The notes below the pieces were generated by a model. That model was not told the DNA's origin and did not search any database. It was given only the letters and a program-made list of their open reading frames with translations. A stretch of DNA of 38,549 bases, from positions 1 through 38,549 of the IMG/VR virus record IMGVR_UViG_3300027763_000116, one strand, 5' to 3'. The DNA comes from a virus. Shown in pieces: positions 25,266 through 32,251 of this stretch. How positions within the stretch are numbered: position 1 is the first letter of the stretch; the number at the start of each line of letters is the position of its first letter. The position numbers and the translations under genes are program-made.

Positions 25266-26014
25266 TATTTTTTAATCAACTCAAAGTAAAGTCTATTTCC
25301 ATTATCTTTCTTAAATGACTCTAGTTTACAATTATGAAGAACTGCTATGTTATACGCAGTCTCAAAGTCCCATGGATAGATATCAACCCACTGACCATTC
25401 TTATGAATTTCTCCAGGATTAGCTCTAACATAGATAGTACCACCCGGCATAGTCAAGTCTACAACTTTCTTGAACTTGTCGTTAATATCGCTAAATTCAC
25501 CAAAGTTAATACTGCCAAAAACAATAACATGATCGTATGATTCATTGGGAACGTTATAGTCTAGAATATCAACCATGAAGTCGGCTGAATTATTGAATGC
25601 ATCGATGCCTATAAGATTCTGGATTCTGGCTTTAAACTGATTAAAACCACAACCAACGTCAAGTACGGCTTTAGGATTCGAATTATTAATTCTATCTACG
25701 ATATTCCATCCAGTGTATTGATACACCTCAGTCCTTGGCTGCCATATTCCTCCCCAGAATCTAGAACTATACTTGGTGTCAATGTCAGCCACGAGCATAG
25801 AAACTGATAGATCAATGTTAATATCAACATCGAATGTATCATTCAATAAAGCTATAAACTTCTCAAGTTTCTTTGGAGTCCATGGAAGCGATAGTACCAT
25901 AGTATTCACACTAATGCTTTCACGAGCTTGCGCGTATTTTGGAAGATTAAAGCACTCTTTTAAATTTTTAAATACAAAGTTAAATATTTTACGATTCACA
26001 ATAAAAATTCCCAT
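25265..26014 (-). CDS. SAM-dependent methyltransferase
   Basis: A class I methyltransferase core is clear: motif I AVLDVGCGFNQFKARI (~115-130), an acidic residue after strand 2 in LIGIDAFNNSADFM, and motif IV as SYDHVIVFGSINFGEFSD (~160-177). Then come PGGTIYVRANPGE and a final LYFELIKK strand. The first 90 residues are a separate N-terminal region with no motif I know. The catalytic region is homologous to the + strand methyltransferase at 29641-30249, sharing LDVGCGxNxFK and SINFG. It leads the - strand pair with the sulfotransferase-like gene, read from the intergenic region 26015-26085. Substrate unknown; a sugar or small-molecule acceptor would suit its neighbours. Confidence 0.8.
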   Translation of the reverse strand: MGIFIVNRKIFNFVFKNLKECFNLPKYAQARESISVNTMVLSLPWTPKKLEKFIALLNDTFDVDINIDLSVSMLVADIDTKYSSRFWGGIWQPRTEVYQYTGWNIVDRINNSNPKAVLDVGCGFNQFKARIQNLIGIDAFNNSADFMVDILDYNVPNESYDHVIVFGSINFGEFSDINDKFKKVVDLTMPGGTIYVRANPGEIHKNGQWVDIYPWDFETAYNIAVLHNCKLESFKKDNGNRLYFELIKK

Positions 26015-26030
26015 TTAAGATATTTTTTTC

Positions 26031-26060
26031 CCTACTAGTTATATATATAGATTAGTAAGG
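26031..26060. promoter_or_regulatory. Divergent promoter/operator candidate
   Basis: This is the only intergenic space in the island between divergently read genes (26015-26085). It contains the arms TACTA (26033-26037) and TAGTA (26053-26057), symmetric about a TATATATATA core at 26040-26049, with CC and GG outside. The AT-rich core could supply -10 elements in both directions and the dyad could be a regulator site. No TATAAATA late core is present, so early or middle expression is possible. No clear -35 was identified. Confidence 0.4.
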
Positions 26061-26085
26061 AATTTTTCTTTAGAGGATGAAAAAA

Positions 26086-26829
26086 ATGACAGAATATCAA
26101 GATTGGGGCGATAGTCGCTGGGAATTTACTAAGAAGCAGAGCAGCTGGCATTTTGATCCTAGTAAACCACCAGTTCCAGGCACCGATAGTTATACGTATG
26201 TCTGTAGATTTAATTCCGACTTCACTGACGCTATTTCAAAGTGCATGCCTCGAGCAAAAGCAAGCAATTGGAGTAGTCGAAATAATTTCAATGAAAAGAT
26301 AGCTGAAGAGGGTTTGTATTCTGCGAGCGTTGAAGAGAAAGATCTAATCAAAGCTGGTGCAGATCCAAAACAAGAAGTATTTCATCGAACAGCTGCTGAA
26401 GATATTGAGATCTTTCAAAAGATTGCTGAGTATCTTGGAATTGATGAACCCATGATTAAGTTTCATAATCAGACTACAGGTCAGATGCTTCATACACATA
26501 TAGATAACTTTGCAGCTCGACCCGAGCGCGAAAACAGTTTCAAAGAAATTGACATCGATAAGAATCCAAACATTATGCGAAGGTTTGTAGTCATGTTAGC
26601 TGACTGGGAACTTGGGCAGATCTTTCAGATTGGTAATGCAAACTTTACTCAATGGAAAGCTGGCGACTGCATTACTTGGGAATGGAAAGACATGCCACAC
26701 AGCACCGCTAATATGGGATGGTGGGATAGGCCGATGCTTCAAATCACGGGTTATATAACAGATAGAACTAAAGAATTACTTAATGAAGTATACAATGTTA
26801 CCGGCAAGAATTTAGTGGTAAAAATATGA
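26086..26829 (+). CDS. 2OG-Fe(II) oxygenase-like protein (aspartyl/asparaginyl or prolyl hydroxylase type)
   Basis: The C-terminal half shows a full iron site: GQMLHTHIDNF gives His-x-Asp (HID), and WKDMPHSTANMG gives the distal His. It is followed by DRPMLQITG, whose Arg could bind 2-oxoglutarate. The strands between (MRRFVVMLADWELGQIFQIG, then WKAGDCITWEW) fit a double-stranded beta-helix. The start at 26086 is preferred because GAGG at 26073-26076 is spaced nine bases from it and touches the upstream in-frame ATG at 26077. The N-terminal 100 residues have no recognised motif. It is unrelated in detail to the other oxygenase in the island. Its stop overlaps the next start. Likely hydroxylates a protein or small molecule; substrate unknown. 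Confidence 0.75.
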   Translation: MTEYQDWGDSRWEFTKKQSSWHFDPSKPPVPGTDSYTYVCRFNSDFTDAISKCMPRAKASNWSSRNNFNEKIAEEGLYSASVEEKDLIKAGADPKQEVFHRTAAEDIEIFQKIAEYLGIDEPMIKFHNQTTGQMLHTHIDNFAARPERENSFKEIDIDKNPNIMRRFVVMLADWELGQIFQIGNANFTQWKAGDCITWEWKDMPHSTANMGWWDRPMLQITGYITDRTKELLNEVYNVTGKNLVVKI

Positions 26830-27560
26830 ATCAGGTTACTATAGTAGTATATCCACCGGGGGCTTATGGTAGTTTTATCAGCTGGATGATAGAACGGTTT
26901 AGTAAACACCGCACGGATGTAATAGACAATCCACTATTATCAGATGGTAGTAGTCACGGTTATGCTAGTTTCTGTAAAGTCAAAGGCATAGATGATTTTA
27001 TGGCGGGACTTGAAGAAGCTCGCAATAATACTAAGCCATGGCATACTAACGTATATGCTGGTTGGCCTTCTAACCCATCAGAAAACTTAGATGACAATAT
27101 CAAGACTATACTAAATTGGATGATGCCTTTCGATAGATTAATCTACATTGATGTAGATAGCGCAGAGGAACACATATTATGTTATTTGCGAAATGAAGCA
27201 ACTATGAATCGTGATCGTTGGTATGATATGCTAGGTGTAGATAACGATGATCAATTAGCTGAAAGATTACGTATTGACATCGATAGTCATGGACTATCAT
27301 CTATAATCGACTCTAGGTTAACTAGATTAATCATAGGGGATATCTTAGACGGATTTGCGTCTGACCTATGGTCCAGGATGTGTAGAATACTTGGATGGCC
27401 TATGAAAGACTATAATTTATATCTTGAAGTCATCAAAGAGATGAGACTTAAACAACAAATATTCTATCAGTTAATAGCTGAAGGATTTGGGCCGGAAGGA
27501 ACTCCGGTTCAACGCGCTGCATTTAAATATTTTAAGGAGAAAAACAATGGATCTAACTAA
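26826..27560 (+). CDS. P-loop-like protein of unknown function (possible sulfotransferase relative)
   Basis: The protein (244 aa) begins VTIVVYPPGAYGSFISWMIE, a strand-loop-helix resembling the nucleotide-binding start of sulfotransferase-like proteins, but without the Gly-Lys-Ser/Thr of a classical Walker A. A second strand FDRLIYIDVDSAEEHIL (~105-121) could be the 3'-phosphate region, though no Arg-Ser pair is obvious. The C-terminal 60 residues are helical and charged. The ATG overlaps the preceding oxygenase stop (ATGA) and the 3' end overlaps the symporter gene start by 14 bases, so it belongs to the same + strand operon. A sulfotransferase relative is the best guess; it may equally be a phage-specific family. 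Confidence 0.6.
   Translation: MNQVTIVVYPPGAYGSFISWMIERFSKHRTDVIDNPLLSDGSSHGYASFCKVKGIDDFMAGLEEARNNTKPWHTNVYAGWPSNPSENLDDNIKTILNWMMPFDRLIYIDVDSAEEHILCYLRNEATMNRDRWYDMLGVDNDDQLAERLRIDIDSHGLSSIIDSRLTRLIIGDILDGFASDLWSRMCRILGWPMKDYNLYLEVIKEMRLKQQIFYQLIAEGFGPEGTPVQRAAFKYFKEKNNGSN
27534..27539 (+). promoter_or_regulatory. Strong ribosome binding site of the symporter gene
   Basis: AAGGAG lies seven bases before the ATG at 27547. It settles the start at 27547 and rejects an in-frame start 60 bases upstream. It is the strongest SD in the island and suggests that the transporter is made in quantity. Confidence 0.75.
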
Positions 27561-29016
27561 AATTTTCCCATTATTTACTCCCGACACCGGCATTATGGTT
27601 TTAGGAATCTACGCTGCTATCGTGTTTGGATTGACATGGGTTTTTGCTAAAGGTTATGCCACTAGTAAAGAGGGTTTCTTTGTAGCCCGCAGGGAAGTAG
27701 GTGCACTTCAGGGGGCTATGAGTACTGGTGCTGCTTGGATGTGGGCGCCTGGAATGTTCATCTCTGCACAGCAAGCTTATATGAATGGACTAGTCGGATT
27801 GTTCTGGTTCTGTATTGGTAACTTCCTAAGTCTTATATTCTTCAGTTGGTTTGCTAAGAGATTAAGAGATAAGAAACCCGATGGTTTTACTATTTCAGGT
27901 TATCTTAAAGAAAAGTTTGGTAAACGTGTTCAATCATTGTTTATGGTAGAACTATTTAGTCTCGCTATTTGTAGCTTTGCTATTAACGTATTAGCGGGAT
28001 CTAAATCGGTTCAGGTTCTGACTGGATTAGATTATCACTTTGTTAGTTTGATTCTAGCAACTATTGCATTGACTTATACTTTGCGTGGTGGATTAAAAGC
28101 ATCAGTTATAACCGAAATATTCAAACTGTCTGTGTTGGTATTGGGCTTGGGCGTATTAATGCCTTGGGCAGTCAGTGCCGCGGGTGGTTGGGGTGTAGTT
28201 GATCTTGGCCTTGGTGGTATCACTGGTAATGGTCGTGATATCTTTGGCACGGACTTTGCTCTAGGCGTGTTTATGGGCTTTGGCTTTTCTACTGCTATTG
28301 GTCATATGGGCGCACCATGGGGTGATAATGCATTCTATCAACGTGCTTTTGCTGTAAAGAAAGACAGTGTTATTAAAGCATTTGTTGGCGGAGCATTCAT
28401 ATTCATTCTAACACCATTGATGACTGGTATTCTTGGCTTCCTTGCTGCTGGTATGCATTACGAAGTTCCTAAAGAATTACTTGGTTATGTTAACGTGCTT
28501 ACTGTTGGTAACCTATTGCCAGCATGGGCTGCTATCATGTATTTGTTTATGTTGTTCGCGGGCCTCGTATCTGTGCTTGACTCACAACTTAGTAGCGTCA
28601 GTAATATCTTTGGACACGACGTTAAGAACATGATTAGACCACACGGCGACGATCAAGCTAGCATCGATATCGGAAGAGTTGGTATGTTATTCTTAATCGC
28701 AGCTGGTCTGACTCTGGCTAACTGGCCAGGAATGACTCTAGTCACTATCTTTTTATTCTTTGGTATTCTTAGGGCTACTGTGTGGTTCCCATTGATGTTT
28801 AGTCTTTTGAATGAAAAGTTAGTTAATGAAGCTGGTATGTTCTGGGGCGTATTGATTGCTTACTTGGTTGGATTCTCAACTTATGTTTATGGTCAAAACT
28901 TCGGCGGTGGTCCAAACATCGCAGTACTTGGAACTTGTCTTGCTGTCTTTGGTTCAGGCGCTTTGGCTCTTGGAATCACAAAGTTGCAAAACGCAAACTT
29001 TAATGGCGATAAGTGA
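27547..29016 (+). CDS. Sodium:solute symporter family (SSS) membrane transporter
   Basis: The product of 489 aa is a typical full-length member of the SSS family (Na+-coupled uptake of proline, sugars, urea, carboxylates and others). About 13 hydrophobic segments are visible, including GIMVLGIYAAIVFGLTWVFA, GLFWFCIGNFLSLIFFSWFA, FVSLILATIALTYTLRGGLK and LPAWAAIMYLFMLFAGLVSV. The family-like substrate/Na+ region appears as EGFFVARREVGALQGAMSTG followed by AAWMWAPGMF in the first core helix. The loop ALTYTLRGGLKASVITEIFK is the well-known 'Y-T-x-x-G-G-L-x-A-x-x-x-T-D/E' SSS signature. FAGLVSVLDSQLSSVSNIFG matches the second conserved region. No truncation is seen. The substrate cannot be assigned. 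Transporters of this size are unusual cargo in a T4-like structural cluster. Confidence 0.9.
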   Translation: MDLTKIFPLFTPDTGIMVLGIYAAIVFGLTWVFAKGYATSKEGFFVARREVGALQGAMSTGAAWMWAPGMFISAQQAYMNGLVGLFWFCIGNFLSLIFFSWFAKRLRDKKPDGFTISGYLKEKFGKRVQSLFMVELFSLAICSFAINVLAGSKSVQVLTGLDYHFVSLILATIALTYTLRGGLKASVITEIFKLSVLVLGLGVLMPWAVSAAGGWGVVDLGLGGITGNGRDIFGTDFALGVFMGFGFSTAIGHMGAPWGDNAFYQRAFAVKKDSVIKAFVGGAFIFILTPLMTGILGFLAAGMHYEVPKELLGYVNVLTVGNLLPAWAAIMYLFMLFAGLVSVLDSQLSSVSNIFGHDVKNMIRPHGDDQASIDIGRVGMLFLIAAGLTLANWPGMTLVTIFLFFGILRATVWFPLMFSLLNEKLVNEAGMFWGVLIAYLVGFSTYVYGQNFGGGPNIAVLGTCLAVFGSGALALGITKLQNANFNGDK

Positions 29017-29639
29017 ATAAGTACATATTCATAACGGGGGCTCCAGGTTCTGCCTGGAGCCGAGTTGCATCAAGCATATATAAAAGTACGAGTCTAGATA
29101 ATAGCGATTACTCGAGTGATCGTACTTTTACATATGTAAATGATGAAAAACAAATAGAAAAAAGCTTTCATCATGGCGTATATTTTGGTCCAGATCAACA
29201 ATTCGGAAAAAGATTCGATAAATTATACGAGATGACTAAAGATGAGATTGAACTGGAGATGAATCTTCCTTTCAATAGTTCTGGCATAAAGGTTATTAAG
29301 TGCCATGACTTCTCATATCAATTAGATTTTTTATCAGAGACTTGGCCTGAGTGTCCAATAATAATGTGCCATAGGCCTATGGAAATAAGTTATGATTGGT
29401 GGATGCACATAGGTGGTCCAAATATAACTTATCCATCTTATAAGTCTATTGATCCTAAGAAATATATTAATCTCTGCAACGATGGAATATATGATTTTAT
29501 CAAAAAGAATAAAACTATTGAAGTTAAAAACAACATGGAATTATGTGAAGTTTTAGAGATCGATCCGGTGAATGATATATATTATTACGATAACTCTGAT
29601 GGTAAAAATGTTATTACGAATGTGAATGTGAAGGTTTAA
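29013..29639 (+). CDS. Putative sulfotransferase-like protein S1
   Basis: This 208-aa protein begins NKYIFITGAPGSAWSRVASS, a strand plus nucleotide loop with GAPGSxWS in place of the P-K-S/T-G-T-T-W loop of PAPS sulfotransferases. Residues about 109-124 (CPIIMCHRPMEISYDWW) hold an Arg followed five residues later by a Ser on a helix, as in the 3'-phosphate site. It is a clear paralog of the protein encoded at 30246-30935, sharing the loop, a GxYFxPxxxFG segment, IKxIKxHxFSYxLD and xGxxNITYPxY. The ATG overlaps the symporter stop (GATAAGTGAATAAG region). Likely transfers sulfate to a small molecule, sugar or protein; enzymatic activity is unproven. Confidence 0.7.
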   Translation: MNKYIFITGAPGSAWSRVASSIYKSTSLDNSDYSSDRTFTYVNDEKQIEKSFHHGVYFGPDQQFGKRFDKLYEMTKDEIELEMNLPFNSSGIKVIKCHDFSYQLDFLSETWPECPIIMCHRPMEISYDWWMHIGGPNITYPSYKSIDPKKYINLCNDGIYDFIKKNKTIEVKNNMELCEVLEIDPVNDIYYYDNSDGKNVITNVNVKV

Positions 29640-29640
29640 T

Positions 29641-30249
29641 ATGGAAAACGTTTTCTCTCTAATTAAAGAAGCAAATGATGAAATTCTTTGGATGTTTTCC
29701 AAAGACGTTCATGAACTCATCCTCGATAAGTACTTTAGTACATATTTTGAAGACGTGCCAGACTTAAGTAAATATTCTATTGTGCACACAGTTGAAACTA
29801 ATTGGTGTAAGAATATTCTAGATGTCGGCTGTGGGCACAATCACTTCAAATATGAATTCTTAGCTTGCCGCTTCACGAGCATTGATCCCTACATTGATGG
29901 TGCAGACTATAAGATGAATGTTATAGAATATCAGGAAAACTTCCCTGATCGTCAATACGACTGTCTAATAGCTTTAGACTCTATTAACTTTGGCCCTAAA
30001 CCTAAAATTTTAGCTGAGATTGAAGCTATAGATAAACTTACTCAATCTGGAGGCTTACAGATTTGGCGTGTTAATAATAAAAATGAACCACGAATCGATG
30101 AAACGTTTCCAATCTCCGAACTAATTCAGTATTTTAAATGGGATAGAGATTTCATACAACACGTTGTTAACATTTATGATTATGAACTTATAGAATACAC
30201 AGAAGAGTCTGATAATATCTTATTTGTAATGAAGAAAAGCTCGCAATGA
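29641..30249 (+). CDS. SAM-dependent methyltransferase, paralog of the - strand enzyme
   Basis: Class I methyltransferase motifs are present: NILDVGCGHNHFKYEF (motif I, ~58-73), the acidic post-strand-2 residue in FTSIDPYIDGADYKMNV, and QYDCLIALDSINFGPKP (motif IV). A strand GGLQIWRVNNKNEP and the final ILFVMKKS follow. It shares LDVGCGxNxFK and SINFG with the methyltransferase encoded at 25265-26014 but lacks most of that protein's N-terminal region. It lies between two sulfotransferase-like paralogs, one base after the first and overlapping the second by four bases (ATGA). The acceptor may be the same class of molecule as for its neighbours; that is inference from arrangement. Confidence 0.8.
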   Translation: MENVFSLIKEANDEILWMFSKDVHELILDKYFSTYFEDVPDLSKYSIVHTVETNWCKNILDVGCGHNHFKYEFLACRFTSIDPYIDGADYKMNVIEYQENFPDRQYDCLIALDSINFGPKPKILAEIEAIDKLTQSGGLQIWRVNNKNEPRIDETFPISELIQYFKWDRDFIQHVVNIYDYELIEYTEESDNILFVMKKSSQ

Positions 30250-30935
30250 AATATAGTCCTCTAATGAAATATATTTTTGTAACTGGCGCACCAGGATCTA
30301 AATGGAGTTCAGTGGTTCGCAATATCTATTTTAGTAGTAGCATAAATCAAAGCGATTTTTCTATGGAACGCAGATATTATCATGATGCTTCCGGAAAGCG
30401 GCAATTAATGCACCTCGGATCTTATTTTGATCCAGGAATGGAATTTGGAAGTGACTTCTATATATTAGACTCAATTGAAAAAGAAGAAGCTGAAGCTAAA
30501 TTTCATAAACCATTTACCAATGATGTTGGTATAAAGATCATAAAGAGCCACTTCTTCTCTTATCATCTTGATCACATAAAAAGAACTTGGAAAGACCCAA
30601 TCGTTTTAGTATATCGTAACTCCGATTCTTGCATAGGTTGGTGGGTTAGATGTGGCCACTTTAATATCACGTATCCAAAGTATGATTATTACAGCGATAT
30701 AGACTCTATGGTAAAATACATTGATTCTCAGAATAAAGCTATTAAGAAATTCATCGAAGAAAATGATGTATTGCAACTTCATAATAGTATTGAATTAGCT
30801 CGAGCATTAGGCATCAATCACGATAGCGTCAATAGTAAAGGCGAAATGGACGTTTATTATCAAGACTATGAAAAGAACGATATTAAAGTTTATCTTTATT
30901 GGCCTAAATATGATGGAAGCGAAGCTTTTAGTTGA
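30246..30935 (+). CDS. Putative sulfotransferase-like protein S2
   Basis: A paralog of the 29013-29639 product: KYIFVTGAPGSKWSSVVRNI, GSYFDPGMEFGSDFY, GIKIIKSHFFSYHLDHI and GHFNITYPKYDYY align directly. The likely 3'-phosphate strand reads DPIVLVYRNSDSCIGWW with Arg and Ser suitably placed. The start at 30246 overlaps the methyltransferase stop (ATGA); an ATG at 30264 would give an N-terminus matching the paralog exactly, so the first six residues are uncertain. The C-terminus (VYLYWPKYDGSEAFS) is longer than in the paralog. It is the last gene of the island, directly before a late promoter. Function is inferred from fold motifs only. Confidence 0.7.
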   Translation: MKYSPLMKYIFVTGAPGSKWSSVVRNIYFSSSINQSDFSMERRYYHDASGKRQLMHLGSYFDPGMEFGSDFYILDSIEKEEAEAKFHKPFTNDVGIKIIKSHFFSYHLDHIKRTWKDPIVLVYRNSDSCIGWWVRCGHFNITYPKYDYYSDIDSMVKYIDSQNKAIKKFIEENDVLQLHNSIELARALGINHDSVNSKGEMDVYYQDYEKNDIKVYLYWPKYDGSEAFS

Positions 30936-30938
30936 AAA

Positions 30939-30946
30939 TATAAATA
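30939..30946 (+). promoter_or_regulatory. T4-type late promoter before the BppU-like/endolysin/PAAR genes
   Basis: A perfect TATAAATA lies just after the island's last stop. The expected transcription start is near 30952, leaving a leader of about 19 bases with GAGG five bases before the ATG at 30971. This marks the return to conventional late expression. Confidence 0.7.
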
Positions 30947-30970
30947 GTTTGAAACTAAATTGAGGTTACC

Positions 30971-31297
30971 ATGTCAATAAAACTAAATCTTGTTATAGAT
31001 CAGGGTTCAACCTATTCTAATGCAATTCTCGTTAAAGATTCAAGTAATAGCGCAATTAATCTTTCAACATACACCGTAGCCGGACAAATTAGGAAGCATT
31101 ATACTTCCTCTAACAGTACGTCTTTTACGGCTACTGGAAATAGTACTGGATACGTAAATATTTCTTTAACATCGAATTCTACAACAAGTCTTTCTTCAGG
31201 AAGATACGTTTACGATATCGAGATCACCAGCAATACCGGTATCGTAACCCGTGTAGTTGAGGGTATCGCAACACTCACCCCTCAAGTTACTAGATAA
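30971..31297 (+). CDS. BppU N-terminal-like beta-sandwich phage protein (108 aa)
   Basis: A short all-beta protein whose pattern is familiar from phage baseplate/fibre proteins with a BppU N-terminal-like domain. It has an opening LNLVIDQGSTYSNAILVKDS, a central INLSTYTVAGQIRKHY, an STGYVNISLTSNSTTSL segment, and SGRYVYDIEITSNTG with EGIATLTPQVTR at the end. In other phages the domain tethers or decorates baseplate appendages. It is read from its own late promoter with a good SD (GAGG). No catalytic residues were seen. The domain resemblance is by pattern from memory and should be checked by profile search; an Ig-like decoration protein is the alternative. Confidence 0.65.
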   Translation: MSIKLNLVIDQGSTYSNAILVKDSSNSAINLSTYTVAGQIRKHYTSSNSTSFTATGNSTGYVNISLTSNSTTSLSSGRYVYDIEITSNTGIVTRVVEGIATLTPQVTR

Positions 31298-31318
31298 TTA
31301 GTCATAAGGATAAAAAAT

Positions 31319-31930
31319 ATGCTTACAGAAGAACAAATCAAGCACGATTACCCGAATTCAAAACCAGAAATTGTTAAAGCACTGGTCGAAAGCTTTAAAA
31401 CTCTTGAAAGCAAATATGATATTTCGGGTTTGCGTCTTGCTCACTTTCTTGCTCAGACTGCACATGAATCGGGCGGCTTCCGTGTGATTGAAGAAAATCT
31501 TAACTATTCAGCCGAGGGTCTTACAAAGATCTTCCCAAAGTACTTCAAAGATAAGGACCCGAACGAATATGCTAGAAAGCCTGAAAAAATTGCGAACGTT
31601 GTTTACGCCTCGAGAATGGGTAATGGTGATACTGCTTCTGGTGACGGCTATAAGTTTCGCGGTCGCGGACTTATCCAACTTACAGGAAAAAGCAATTATT
31701 CTGGGTTCGCAGCTGATTCCGGCGTGAATATTGACGAAGCTGTTGCTTATCTCTCAACTCCATCTGGAGCTATTGAATCAGCAGCCTGGTTCTGGCACAA
31801 GAATGGTCTTAATGCTCTAGCTGATAAAGATGACGTTACGGCGGTCACCAAAAAGATCAATGGTGGAACTATTGGCCTTGAAGATCGTAAGAAGCATACT
31901 AGCGAATTCAAGAAAATCCTGAAGGTCTAA
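31319..31930 (+). CDS. GH19-type endolysin (chitinase-like muramidase fold)
   Basis: The protein (203 aa) matches glycoside hydrolase family 19-type lysins. It has AHFLAQTAHESGGFRVIEEN, with Glu50 as likely catalytic acid, NYSAEGLTKIFPKYF, the conserved YKFRGRGLIQLTGKSNY (~111-127), and a C-terminal SAAWFWHKNGLNALAD with KKINGGTIGLEDRKKH. Such enzymes cut the glycan strand of peptidoglycan and are used for lysis or as virion hydrolases. No signal peptide or transmembrane segment is seen, so a separate holin would be needed; none was recognised in this window. AAGGA at 31306-31310 sets the ATG. It would complement the M15-type peptidase of the hub protein, which attacks the peptide part. Confidence 0.88.
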   Translation: MLTEEQIKHDYPNSKPEIVKALVESFKTLESKYDISGLRLAHFLAQTAHESGGFRVIEENLNYSAEGLTKIFPKYFKDKDPNEYARKPEKIANVVYASRMGNGDTASGDGYKFRGRGLIQLTGKSNYSGFAADSGVNIDEAVAYLSTPSGAIESAAWFWHKNGLNALADKDDVTAVTKKINGGTIGLEDRKKHTSEFKKILKV

Positions 31931-31931
31931 T

Positions 31932-32222
31932 TTGACAGCTGCTCATAGACATGGTGACGCTCGAGCTTGTGGTGCGACTACGATAGTATCTGGTCAAACT
32001 ACAGTTCGAATTAATAACCTTCTATGGGCAGTAGATAATGATGTAAATACTGATGGTGGGGGTGGATTAAATCCGTCTGCCTCCACTATTAAAATAAACA
32101 ATCTTGCAGTAGTAGTTGTTGGAGATCCGGCGGATCCTGACGCTCTGTGTCCGGTTCCCGGTGGCGCGCATTGCGCTCCTTCTGCTTCTGCTGGAAGTGG
32201 GAATGTAAACTGCTACGGTTGA
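31932..32222 (+). CDS. PAAR-type spike tip protein (gp5.4-like), TTG start
   Basis: This 96-aa protein has the PAAR plan: an N-terminal HRHGDARACGATTIVSGQ, paired short strands (TTVRINNLLWAVDND, then STIKINNLAVVVVGD), and a C-terminal CPVPGGAHCAPS followed by SAGSGNVNCYG. The His and Cys residues in these segments are suitable for the single metal site at the tip. PAAR proteins cap the VgrG/gp5 needle and sharpen it for membrane piercing; T4 gp5.4 is the counterpart. TTG is used as start codon because no ATG or GTG precedes HRHGD; AAGG lies upstream at about 31922. It sits roughly 30 kb from the gp5 gene with the endolysin gene between the island and the neck genes. Confidence 0.88.
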   Translation: MTAAHRHGDARACGATTIVSGQTTVRINNLLWAVDNDVNTDGGGGLNPSASTIKINNLAVVVVGDPADPDALCPVPGGAHCAPSASAGSGNVNCYG

Positions 32223-32223
32223 T

Positions 32224-32231
32224 TATAAATA
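32224..32231 (+). promoter_or_regulatory. T4-type late promoter for the neck-terminase genes
   Basis: A perfect TATAAATA starts two bases after the PAAR stop. The expected start of transcription is near 32237, followed by AAGGA at 32240-32244 and the gp13 ATG at 32252. The following five genes are closely packed and probably cotranscribed. Confidence 0.75.
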
Positions 32232-32251
32232 TCTAAAATAAGGAATTTATA

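Noticed and set aside
27487-27546. Upstream in-frame extension of the symporter gene
   Set aside because: The AAGGAG at 27534-27539 and the family-like N-terminus support the ATG at 27547; the extension is charged sequence overlapping the preceding gene.
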